Shown here in pieces: positions 26,898-34,649 of a DNA stretch of 64,000 nt. The position numbers and the translations under genes were made by a program. The stretch covers positions 85,856-149,855 of the forward strand of contig CAZSMK010000026.1 in NCBI GenBank assembly GCA_964608095.1. Direction: 5' to 3'. Origin of the DNA: CAZSMK01 sp964608095 (lineage in GTDB: Bacteria > Sumerlaeota > Sumerlaeia > MWCT01 > JAGHBZ01). A model generated the notes under the pieces. The model saw nothing but the letters and a program-made list of their open reading frames with translations. It searched no databases and was not told the DNA's origin. Positions within the stretch are counted from its first letter, which is position 1, and each line of letters begins with the position of its first letter.

Positions 26898-27746
26898 ATG
26901 CCGTATCAGGATTCTGAACACATGTGGAAGAGAATAGGAACGGGTATACTATTTTTTCTGGTTTTTCTCGCCGGCGTTCACATAAAATGGCTCTGGTGGC
27001 TGATGCCGTGTATAATAGTGATTGCCGGATTGTTGGGAGTTGCAGAATTTGTGGCGCTTGCCGGAAAGAAGGGTGTAAGAGCGCCTCTTTTGCTAAGCAT
27101 GATCATAGCGCTCTTGATTTTTGCAGGCGCTTTTTCCGGTTCCCTCGATAACCTGCCGGCGATCTTCTCTCTGTCACTCTGCATACTGCTGATTTATTTC
27201 GCATTGGTCGGGGATTTGAAAGACTCTATCCGCAGTGCCTCCGTCGTTCTTATGGCAAGCGTATATGTGGCTCTTCCACTTGGTATCACCCTTGCCCTCT
27301 TTCGCCTATCTACTCCAGAAAGTCAGGGACTGCCGTTGTTGGTTTTTATAGTTGTTGTCGCATGGTCGACTGATACCGGCGCCTATGGATTCGGCGGCGC
27401 TTTTGGTAAAAGAAAGATCGCGCCGGTGCTCAGTCCGAACAAAACGGTCGAAGGCTGTATCGGTGGTTTCCTTTCCGGCATTGTTGTCGCCTTACTCATG
27501 GTGGCGTGCTGGAAGACGCTCCGGACAATGATTCCCTGGCAACACGCTTTTTTTCTCGGCGCTCTTATAGGCTTCTTCAGCCAGGTGGGAGACCTTGCGG
27601 AATCCGCGTTCAAACGTGACGCCGGAGTCAAGGATTCCGGCAACACCATCATGGGGCACGGCGGCATTCTCGACGTTATCGACAGCCTCCTTCTCATCTT
27701 CCCACTCTCTTACCTCTATCTTCACTTTATCCTGAAATTGCTTTAA
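26898..27746 (+). CDS. cdsA: phosphatidate cytidylyltransferase
   Basis: CdsA activates phosphatidic acid with CTP to CDP-diacylglycerol, the branch point of phospholipid synthesis. The 282-residue polytopic protein has about seven transmembrane segments and the family signature near its C-terminus: SQVGDLAESAFKRDAGVKDSGNTIMGHGGILDVIDSL, with KTVEGCIGGFLSG earlier. Start at 26898; an internal ATG at 26922 would also give a plausible protein. It ends the conserved run: dxr and rseP, usual next genes, are absent from this window, and a YfhO-type gene follows. Confidence 0.95.
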   Translation: MPYQDSEHMWKRIGTGILFFLVFLAGVHIKWLWWLMPCIIVIAGLLGVAEFVALAGKKGVRAPLLLSMIIALLIFAGAFSGSLDNLPAIFSLSLCILLIYFALVGDLKDSIRSASVVLMASVYVALPLGITLALFRLSTPESQGLPLLVFIVVVAWSTDTGAYGFGGAFGKRKIAPVLSPNKTVEGCIGGFLSGIVVALLMVACWKTLRTMIPWQHAFFLGALIGFFSQVGDLAESAFKRDAGVKDSGNTIMGHGGILDVIDSLLLIFPLSYLYLHFILKLL

Positions 27747-27782
27747 GCGTATTTGTTTTTGCACGTATGCATACATTCCACT

Positions 27783-30263
27783 ATGGCACATGACGACAAC
27801 ACATTAAAAAACGTCCATTGGAAACCGCTTCTGTTTTTGTTTCTGCTTCTCCTGATATTCTCACTTCCCCTTGTGCCCGGATGGAAACTTCTTTCCGGTG
27901 GGGATATCGTCAACCAGTATATCCCGTATAAACATTTCTGGAAGGTATGGTTGTCGCGCGGCGTGTTTCCCTTATGGAACCCCCTGATATTCAGCGGAAG
28001 ACCTTTTCTCGGCGACATTCAACTCGGCCTCTTCTATCCCTTGAACCTCGTCCACCTTGTGTTCACTCCTCAGGTCGCTTTTTCTCTCGAGGTACTCATT
28101 CATCTTGCGATTGCACTCGCGGGTTTTTATCTTTTCATGCAGCGAATTCTCAGGGTTTCATGGGAAGGAGCCCTTGTCGGTACAATTGTGTTTGTGTTCA
28201 GCGGTTTCTTCCTTACACGCCTTTATAGCGGAATCGTTCTTTTCATTTTTACCGCTGCATGGACGCCTCTCGTCTACTATTCATTCTGTCGCTGGTTGAC
28301 AACCCATAAGATTAAATGCATCGGTTACACGGCGTTTCTAATAGCACTGCAATTTCTCGCAGGCGCACCGCAAATAGCCGTCATCTCCAATACCGGCCTT
28401 TTGCTTCTGTTTATTATTTACGTGATAACGACATATAAGGTTTCTGGAGCGAAACCGGGCATAACCTTACGTTTTCTTGCAGGGAGCTTGTTAATAGCGC
28501 TCCTTGCTGCCGGTCTTTGTGCAATACAGTTATTACCGACGTATGAATTTATGGGATATAGTTTTGAACGAGGCGGGAAAACCGCGTGGGAGTACGCAAC
28601 AATCGATTCCCTTAAACCGCGGTTTGTCCTGACCTGGCTCTTTCCTGATATTTTCCACTCGCCCACTAACCCCGAAATCTACTGGGGCGGGCTTGAAGGA
28701 TACTGGGAAATAAACGCCTACACCAGTATAGCCGCCCTTCCTTTTGTGATATTATTCTTGCTTCTTTTGATACCTGTTTCCACACGTAGATTCATCATTC
28801 AAAAACAGCATAACGAGAGATCGAAAACGGTCATGGTGATAACGCTCTGTGTAATGATTATAGTGGGATTGAGTCTTGCGTTTGGACGTTACTCGCCTTT
28901 ATACGCCCTCTTTTACCACATAGTACCTTTTATCAGCAAGTTTCGGGTCCCTGCACGGTGGACCTTTCTTTACGTGTTCGCTATTTCGATTCTTGCAGGC
29001 ATGGCAATAGATGTTATTTTAAGACTAAGGAATGCTCTTGCTACTACTGCGCTACGTTTTTCATGGATGCTCCTTATTCTCCTTGTGCTTTGCAGTATAG
29101 GTATGATGGTGTTCCTGCCCGTGTTATTGAAGAGCCTTGGATTGTACAATCATTTTGACACTGCCCCGCCTCGGGTGGCAGCCGAAGCGATTGAACGATG
29201 CATTCAGAAAGCGCGCACCTCGGTGCTTACCAGCTGCACACTCGCAACCTTGAGCACGCTCCTCGCTCTCCTCTTTCTTGTCCGCAGAATCAATACGCGT
29301 ACATTTACATTACTCCTAACAGGAATAATCATCTTCGACGTCTTCATATTTGGAATAAAATTCTGGGAAGCCACACCGGCGAATAAATATGAAAAAAACT
29401 TTTATCCACATACTCCACTTATTTCGTTGCTCGAGGATGAACTGCACAAGGAGCGCCATCGATTTATTGCCCTCGATGATGTGTACTCATGGGTCAACGA
29501 CCAAAACCAGATGGAAATTTACCCGAACAGGGCAATGATGTATGGACTAAGGGATGCGCGTGGCTACGACCCGCTCTATATTCGGTCATACGGAGAGTTC
29601 ATGAATGCCCTGGCGGGTCGATCCATCGATAAATCCCCCGGCGCTCTTCTCTTTATCGACCATTTCACCAATCCTTCACTCCTGAAACTTCTTAACGTAA
29701 AGGTCGTCCTCACCTATCAAAATCTCGATCATCCCGGTCTTACACGTATTCGAAAAATGCCTTTCGGCTTGAATGTCTATCAAAATGAATCATGCGTTGG
29801 ACACGCCTTCATTGCACAGGCTGAACAGTTCGATGGGGATAAATACCAACTCCTCTCGCATCTTGTAAAAACCGAGGTCTCGGATACGGTTTATACCAAA
29901 CAGGCGCCTCCTTCACCATCGCGCGAAAAGACGCCTGATAACGCTTCTCCCGGTTCGGTAAGAATGATTTATACAAATCCCAACTCGCAAACATACGAGG
30001 TAAACGTCAGAAACGGCAATATCCTTGTATTTTGTGAAAACTTCTATCCGGGCTGGAAAGTTTTCGTAGACGGTAAATCCTCCGAGCTCGTTCAGGTAGA
30101 CCATACCTTCTGTGGCGTATTCCTTCCTCGAGGAACGCATACTGTGCAAAAAATCTATCGTCCCGTGGTTTTTTACCAGGGATTCGCTCTTTCGACTATG
30201 AGCTGCCTTCTTCTCCTTTTCATCCTGCTCGTAAAAAAGCGCAAGGGTAAAACGGAGATTTGA
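27783..30263 (+). CDS. YfhO family membrane protein
   Basis: The 826-residue protein is dominated by hydrophobic segments (roughly a dozen transmembrane helices in the first ~530 residues) and ends with a soluble domain of about 200 residues and a last hydrophobic helix. Early motifs GGDIVNQYIPYKHFWK and GVFPLWNPLIFSGRPFLGDIQLGLFYPLNL are characteristic of the YfhO family (GT-C fold), proposed to act in glycosylation of teichoic or other envelope polymers. The soluble part ends with ENFYPGWKVFVDGK and VFLPRGTHTVQKIYRP, a repeated feature of the family. ATG 27783 is preferred over an upstream TTG at 27753. Its end lies 25 bases from the terminase gene on the other strand. Confidence 0.88.
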   Translation: MAHDDNTLKNVHWKPLLFLFLLLLIFSLPLVPGWKLLSGGDIVNQYIPYKHFWKVWLSRGVFPLWNPLIFSGRPFLGDIQLGLFYPLNLVHLVFTPQVAFSLEVLIHLAIALAGFYLFMQRILRVSWEGALVGTIVFVFSGFFLTRLYSGIVLFIFTAAWTPLVYYSFCRWLTTHKIKCIGYTAFLIALQFLAGAPQIAVISNTGLLLLFIIYVITTYKVSGAKPGITLRFLAGSLLIALLAAGLCAIQLLPTYEFMGYSFERGGKTAWEYATIDSLKPRFVLTWLFPDIFHSPTNPEIYWGGLEGYWEINAYTSIAALPFVILFLLLLIPVSTRRFIIQKQHNERSKTVMVITLCVMIIVGLSLAFGRYSPLYALFYHIVPFISKFRVPARWTFLYVFAISILAGMAIDVILRLRNALATTALRFSWMLLILLVLCSIGMMVFLPVLLKSLGLYNHFDTAPPRVAAEAIERCIQKARTSVLTSCTLATLSTLLALLFLVRRINTRTFTLLLTGIIIFDVFIFGIKFWEATPANKYEKNFYPHTPLISLLEDELHKERHRFIALDDVYSWVNDQNQMEIYPNRAMMYGLRDARGYDPLYIRSYGEFMNALAGRSIDKSPGALLFIDHFTNPSLLKLLNVKVVLTYQNLDHPGLTRIRKMPFGLNVYQNESCVGHAFIAQAEQFDGDKYQLLSHLVKTEVSDTVYTKQAPPSPSREKTPDNASPGSVRMIYTNPNSQTYEVNVRNGNILVFCENFYPGWKVFVDGKSSELVQVDHTFCGVFLPRGTHTVQKIYRPVVFYQGFALSTMSCLLLLFILLVKKRKGKTEI

Positions 30264-30288
30264 TCGCAGCCTACGAACGCTTCTCTCA

Positions 30289-31992
30289 TCAATAATTCTT
30301 CATGGCGGGAAAAGAACTGCGGGGGGAATGTATGGTCGTATGCGGCTTGGGGCAAAGTTTTGATGCAAGACCGAGCGCACCTTCCAGGGCGTCCAGACCA
30401 TCGTCATGTGAAGACTGTGGAAAGTCGCGGCACTGGTCGATAAAGCCGGCACATAGTCGCTCGTTGAAGAGCAACCATTTATTTGCAATGAAAGGTTCGA
30501 GGCGAGTTATTCGCGCAATTTTATTCTCGCGATGGGTTACCGGCTCGACGTGGAGCCGCCAGTGAATACGCCCCTCTCCCTTGAGACGTTTCCGTTCCTC
30601 TTCTATGGGCAGCATTAGCAAGGATTGGAAACAGTTTGCCTCAATGCCGAAGAGGGAATAGTTCCATCGCTCGTGAAGTTCGAAAATACGGCGCACTTGC
30701 TTGGTGGGCACGGCGCGCTCGAGCCACATATCAACGAGATAATAATACCCGAATCTGTCGACTCCTACGGTAGCGATAGCGGCAAAATCGGATGTTCGTG
30801 AGCGCCCCGAGGCGCCCAGCGCGGAATCCAGAAACCCCACCATTTTAAGCTCGGAAACATCAACCTTGCGCGCTCTCGTGGTTTCTGAAGCACCCTCTCT
30901 ATCGTTCTTAACCATGATAACGCCTTTATCGAGTGAGAAGTACACGAAGGAGTCCGGATCGAAAATACGATGTTCTACCGAGCGAGGTTCGTTTTGTTTC
31001 TCCTTGAAAAACGCACGACGTCCACGGGTCGTAAGCTGACACATCAACTCGTAATAGTCCTCCTTCTGTCGCCAGAGCACCTTTACACCTTCGTTCATTG
31101 CTGTTTTATGCTGGTCATAAAATGCGCGTGCGGTATTCATCCGGTTTGAATCCTTGAGATCGGTATACAAGCGCCGCCACTGCTCCCAGAGCGTGTGATG
31201 CGTCGCAAAGCTTTTGACGGCGACAAATCGCCTTGCGGAAAAATCGGGACGATGAAGCATATTCTCGAGCAGGCTCTCCCGGTGAAGTACCGTCCCGATA
31301 ACGGATACCCTCGTATAGGTATCGCCGAGGTTTTCAATCACCTCATTGAACCAGTTCATGAGTTTCTCACGCTGGTCGGGGCTCTCCACGGCTTCCGAGT
31401 CCTCGCCGTCGTCAATAATAATCAGCGTGGGCCTGACCTCGCGGTAGGTGATACCGCGAAGTTCCGTCCCGGCAGAGAACACATCCACCTGAATATCGTT
31501 TACGTTTATACTCTTAGTAGTCCAGACCGTGCGCGCCTTGAGCTCCGAACTATACACGGATTTTAAAAGGGCGTTGTTGATGAGCTCCGACTTGATATTT
31601 TGGAGCCGCTGCTTCGCCTGTTTCAATGTCGCGGAAATAATAACGATGTATCGCTCTTGCGCATACAGGATAGAATGAACGGGCAGGATAAGGGTTTTAA
31701 GCGTTGATTTGGCATAGCCACGCGGCGCGGCGACGACCTCATTGCCACCACGACGGTTAAGGACATCGTCGGTTATCCCCTTCTCATAGCGGTGAATAAT
31801 ATAGCGGTGCAGGGACGAGAAAGGCAACCGGCAGTAGTGAGGAAAAAAATAACGCGCGAACAGAAATACGTCATTCAGGCATCGAATCCTCAGCGCTTCT
31901 CTCACCGTTGCCGTTCTCTTGCATCTTCTCAAGAACTCGAGAAATTTCTTTCTGGAGCAAGTCGAGATCCGTTCTGTTACCGTTTTGTTCAT
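30289..31992 (-). CDS. phage terminase large subunit-like protein (TerL)
   Basis: This gene encodes the ATPase/nuclease motor of phage DNA packaging or a chromosomal relative. The N-terminal ATPase has Walker A APRGYAKST (89-97) and Walker B LIIIDDGED (190-198). The C-terminal RNase H-like nuclease has Asp389 in GFLDSALG, Glu451 in GIEANCF and Asp530/531/534 in HDDGLDALEG, so all catalytic carboxylates are intact. The 567-residue length is normal. I chose ATG 31992 because it is the last in-frame ATG before the conserved part; ATGs at 32037 and 32022 are alternatives. The start lies inside the preceding small gene, an overlap of about 120 bases. No portal, capsid, protease or tail genes are in the window, so this is a terminase module without a phage. 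Confidence 0.9.
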   Translation of the reverse strand: MNKTVTERISTCSRKKFLEFLRRCKRTATVREALRIRCLNDVFLFARYFFPHYCRLPFSSLHRYIIHRYEKGITDDVLNRRGGNEVVAAPRGYAKSTLKTLILPVHSILYAQERYIVIISATLKQAKQRLQNIKSELINNALLKSVYSSELKARTVWTTKSINVNDIQVDVFSAGTELRGITYREVRPTLIIIDDGEDSEAVESPDQREKLMNWFNEVIENLGDTYTRVSVIGTVLHRESLLENMLHRPDFSARRFVAVKSFATHHTLWEQWRRLYTDLKDSNRMNTARAFYDQHKTAMNEGVKVLWRQKEDYYELMCQLTTRGRRAFFKEKQNEPRSVEHRIFDPDSFVYFSLDKGVIMVKNDREGASETTRARKVDVSELKMVGFLDSALGASGRSRTSDFAAIATVGVDRFGYYYLVDMWLERAVPTKQVRRIFELHERWNYSLFGIEANCFQSLLMLPIEEERKRLKGEGRIHWRLHVEPVTHRENKIARITRLEPFIANKWLLFNERLCAGFIDQCRDFPQSSHDDGLDALEGALGLASKLCPKPHTTIHSPRSSFPAMKNY

Positions 31993-32233
31993 CGCTGTAG
32001 TTAACCTCGAGGGAAACTGCATTCTGACGCCCTTCATGAATTCGTTTCAGGCAGTTAATGGCATAATAAAAATCGCGTATATTTTCGATCTTGTACGTTG
32101 TAATGGTTTTACCGCTTGCTTCGTCGACTACCTGGTGACGATGTTTTTTAAGGTAGGAGACAAGGATACGCTCAGCCTCACGCCATTCGCGCTCCATCTG
32201 TCTTGCAAGCTTTTGAAGTTTGTTCTGTCTCAT
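31871..32233 (-). CDS. putative terminase small subunit
   Basis: A 120-residue, mostly helical, charged protein directly upstream of the terminase large subunit with which it overlaps. The order small then large is the standard one for phage terminases. The sequence (QKLARQMEREWREAERIL, then TYKIENIRDFYYAINCLKRIHEGRQ) has a helical pattern with a Glu/Lys-rich tail but no helix-turn-helix I can name. The role as DNA-recognition subunit is inferred from position. It may be translationally coupled. Confidence 0.55.
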   Translation of the reverse strand: MRQNKLQKLARQMEREWREAERILVSYLKKHRHQVVDEASGKTITTYKIENIRDFYYAINCLKRIHEGRQNAVSLEVNYSDEQNGNRTDLDLLQKEISRVLEKMQENGNGERSAEDSMPE

Positions 32234-32544
32234 TCATTAAGCCCGGTAGGATCGAAAATGTCCCTCATTAAAAAAAAGGACACGCTTATTTCACCATAAA
32301 ACCCAATCTGGTACAATTCCCCTCGAAACCCTTGAAGACCCTTACGGCACCGAAATCTCAGGCTCCGATGACGTCAACCTGCTTTCCTGCGATGTAGAAG
32401 ACCGGACTTTTGCATTGGGGAATATGTTTTATCGGACCGAGCGTTCCGAGCAGTCTGAGCAGTCCGAGAGGTATAAAAAAGAAGATGGGTCACCCGAAAA
32501 AGGTCGTGAATTCGCCTTTTCGTATGCGCTCGTTTTTTATCGGG
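32234..32544. other. intergenic gap with a possible gene relic and a 9-bp repeat
   Basis: Part of this gap (about 32311-32500, plus strand) keeps an open frame with protein-like text (ETLEDPYGTEISGSDDVN) but no start; it may be a decayed gene end. Overlapping it at 32436-32466 is a degenerate nine-base tandem repeat (GAGCAGTCT/GAGCAGTCC). A related repeat (GATCAGTCG, three copies) lies beyond the other end of the two following genes, at 36878-36910. Confidence 0.4.
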
Positions 32545-34605
32545 CTATGGTAAGGGCAGTTCGTGTACCGCTGGATCGAACTCCTGGATTGCATCGCGTA
32601 ACGCGCGCGATGCCGCAAGATGAACCTCCTTGGTCATTCCTGCACCTGTGCGCATTTCCTTGAACCGTTCCAGGGCATTATATTTCCTCAACTCGGGGCG
32701 TTTCGTATAAAGGTCTCTATGGTCTTTCATTGAGGGTATATAGGCTTCCATATCTTTTTCCTTCACGACGCTGACTTCTTCAAACCCGATCCGCAGCCCA
32801 TACACGGTATAGTCGAACATGATGTCTGATTTTCCATTTTGTAGTTCTTTAACGACGATTTCTTGTGTGCTAACCGACGCCACATAGAGCCCATTACAAT
32901 TCCCCCGAGGGGTCACGTGAGCGGTCAAGCCGATGTCTGGATTCGTCACCCATTTAAATGTCTCGCCGAGTTGGAGTGTGGCTTCGCCGTTGACTAATCT
33001 TCCCACACCACGTGTGTAAGTCGCAACCTCGTCGCCTTCAGGTGCGGCATATACAATCACCTTGTCCTCTTCATAGGGATGATTCTGAACAAATGAGCAA
33101 TCACCGGTACCGTATATTTTGTGGGTGCTGTATCCGACGCGTGCATAGCCGCTGGAATCGGTATCGTCAAAGAAGCCCCCCGCCATAAGCCCATCTCCCC
33201 GCACCCCGATGCCGTCAAGCCCAAGTTTTGCTTCGCAGTTACCGTCACGGTCTTTGAAGTACCCACCCGCTTCGGTTCCTTGCGCCCAGATACCCCATTC
33301 CTTTCCATCGGCATCTTTATAACCGCAGCGCGCCTCGGCCTTCTCGTCGCTGTGAAGGAAATGACCGCCTACTTTGGCGCCCTTTGCCATAATGCCTTTT
33401 TCGCGTCCTTCGCCGTCTGTATAAGCGACCCAGGCTTCGCCGGTGCCATTCGAGTCTTTGAAATAGCCGCCCGCAGTATCTCCTTGTGCGCTCAGACCAT
33501 AATGACCCGTTGCCAGAGATGCTTCCCCGGAAAAAATTTTTGACTTGAAATAGCCGCCCTTGCTTCCCTCGCCGTACACGGCGTAATCTCCCACACCCAG
33601 CTTTGCAATGGAAAAATTAGGACCGTGAACCTCGAGCTTCGATGTGGGGGCTGGAGTACCGATACCCACATTGCCATCGCCAAGGTATAATGTACCGAAT
33701 ACTCCACCGTTTCTATCGTACGACTGGACGGTACCCCGGTGGCTTGCGCTGTTATAGGCCAATTCGAGACCTTCGCCGGTTCCTGCGGCAGGGAAGGTAT
33801 CTTTGCGTATACGAACAACGCCGTCCACGTCAAGCCTTGAGCCGGGTGTAGCGGTACCGATACCGACGTTTCCTGTGCCGTCCTGGATTACCATCCGTGT
33901 GCCGGGTGTTCCATTGTAGTCATACCAATACAAGTATTGACTGCCGGAATTCCAGGCGTTGCTCCATTTATTGACACTGTTTTGCTGAATGTCTATGCCC
34001 GTAATAGAGCCTGTGGTGTTGAGTTTGACTTTCGTATTATTCCCTTTAACGGTTAAATTCCCCTCGACCGCGGTCTTGCCGGTAAAATAACCGGCATAGC
34101 CGTTGCCTGTATTGGTGACGGACAATACGGCGTTTGGATGTGCTGCGGCCGCTGATAATTCTACGGGTGCGGTAATTCCCCCGGCTCTTTTCGCCTGGAA
34201 CGCGAATGCCGCAGAAGAAATTTTTTGCCGGGGTTCGAAGATTTCACTCGCCTCGAATGTACTGTTATTGTTTGTATCCACTTCAGTTTCTATCCAGAGG
34301 TCGGGATACGAACTGAAAAAGTCGACTGAAAACGGATTCGTGTCTCCGAGGACAACAGAGTAATACCCTTGAGTAACTGTCACCGCGTATGCCGCGATAT
34401 GTGTTTCTTCCCAGAGTGAGGAGCCACCGCTCGCGATGTTATAAACCCGAAAACGCATGTTATAACTTCCGCTCGGTAGGGGTATGCCGTCTCCATCGCG
34501 CAAGACTCCCTGAAAAAAAAGTGTGTCAGATGCAAGAACCAGGCTTGCACACATCATCATCATACCCATGATTACTATACTTCTGAGTGTAATTCTGTAC
34601 TTCAT
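32545..34605 (-). CDS. secreted tail-fibre-like repeat protein, copy 2
   Basis: A 686-residue exported protein with a signal peptide (residues 1-25, MCASLVLAS) and an N-terminal beta domain (DTLFFQGVLRDGDG, then GSYNMRFRVYN). Repeated GNVGIGTxxPxxxLDV/LEV motifs follow (about 240-260 and 305-325), as in phage tail fibres and surface adhesins. A block of short GGYFKD/GGHFLH repeats (about 330-500) and a C-terminal domain (GLYVASVSTQEIVVKELQNG, then DYTVYGLRIGFE) complete it. That C-terminal domain type is widespread in secreted proteins of uncultured bacteria. It is the downstream member of a tandem pair; the gap to the upstream paralogue is 44 bases. The proteins are probably surface-displayed fibres. 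Function unknown; a trimeric fibre is inferred from the motif type. Confidence 0.85.
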   Translation of the reverse strand: MKYRITLRSIVIMGMMMMCASLVLASDTLFFQGVLRDGDGIPLPSGSYNMRFRVYNIASGGSSLWEETHIAAYAVTVTQGYYSVVLGDTNPFSVDFFSSYPDLWIETEVDTNNNSTFEASEIFEPRQKISSAAFAFQAKRAGGITAPVELSAAAAHPNAVLSVTNTGNGYAGYFTGKTAVEGNLTVKGNNTKVKLNTTGSITGIDIQQNSVNKWSNAWNSGSQYLYWYDYNGTPGTRMVIQDGTGNVGIGTATPGSRLDVDGVVRIRKDTFPAAGTGEGLELAYNSASHRGTVQSYDRNGGVFGTLYLGDGNVGIGTPAPTSKLEVHGPNFSIAKLGVGDYAVYGEGSKGGYFKSKIFSGEASLATGHYGLSAQGDTAGGYFKDSNGTGEAWVAYTDGEGREKGIMAKGAKVGGHFLHSDEKAEARCGYKDADGKEWGIWAQGTEAGGYFKDRDGNCEAKLGLDGIGVRGDGLMAGGFFDDTDSSGYARVGYSTHKIYGTGDCSFVQNHPYEEDKVIVYAAPEGDEVATYTRGVGRLVNGEATLQLGETFKWVTNPDIGLTAHVTPRGNCNGLYVASVSTQEIVVKELQNGKSDIMFDYTVYGLRIGFEEVSVVKEKDMEAYIPSMKDHRDLYTKRPELRKYNALERFKEMRTGAGMTKEVHLAASRALRDAIQEFDPAVHELPLP

Positions 34606-34649
34606 GACTTCTATCTCCTTTTGTTCTCTCTATAGTTATGTTTTTCTTT

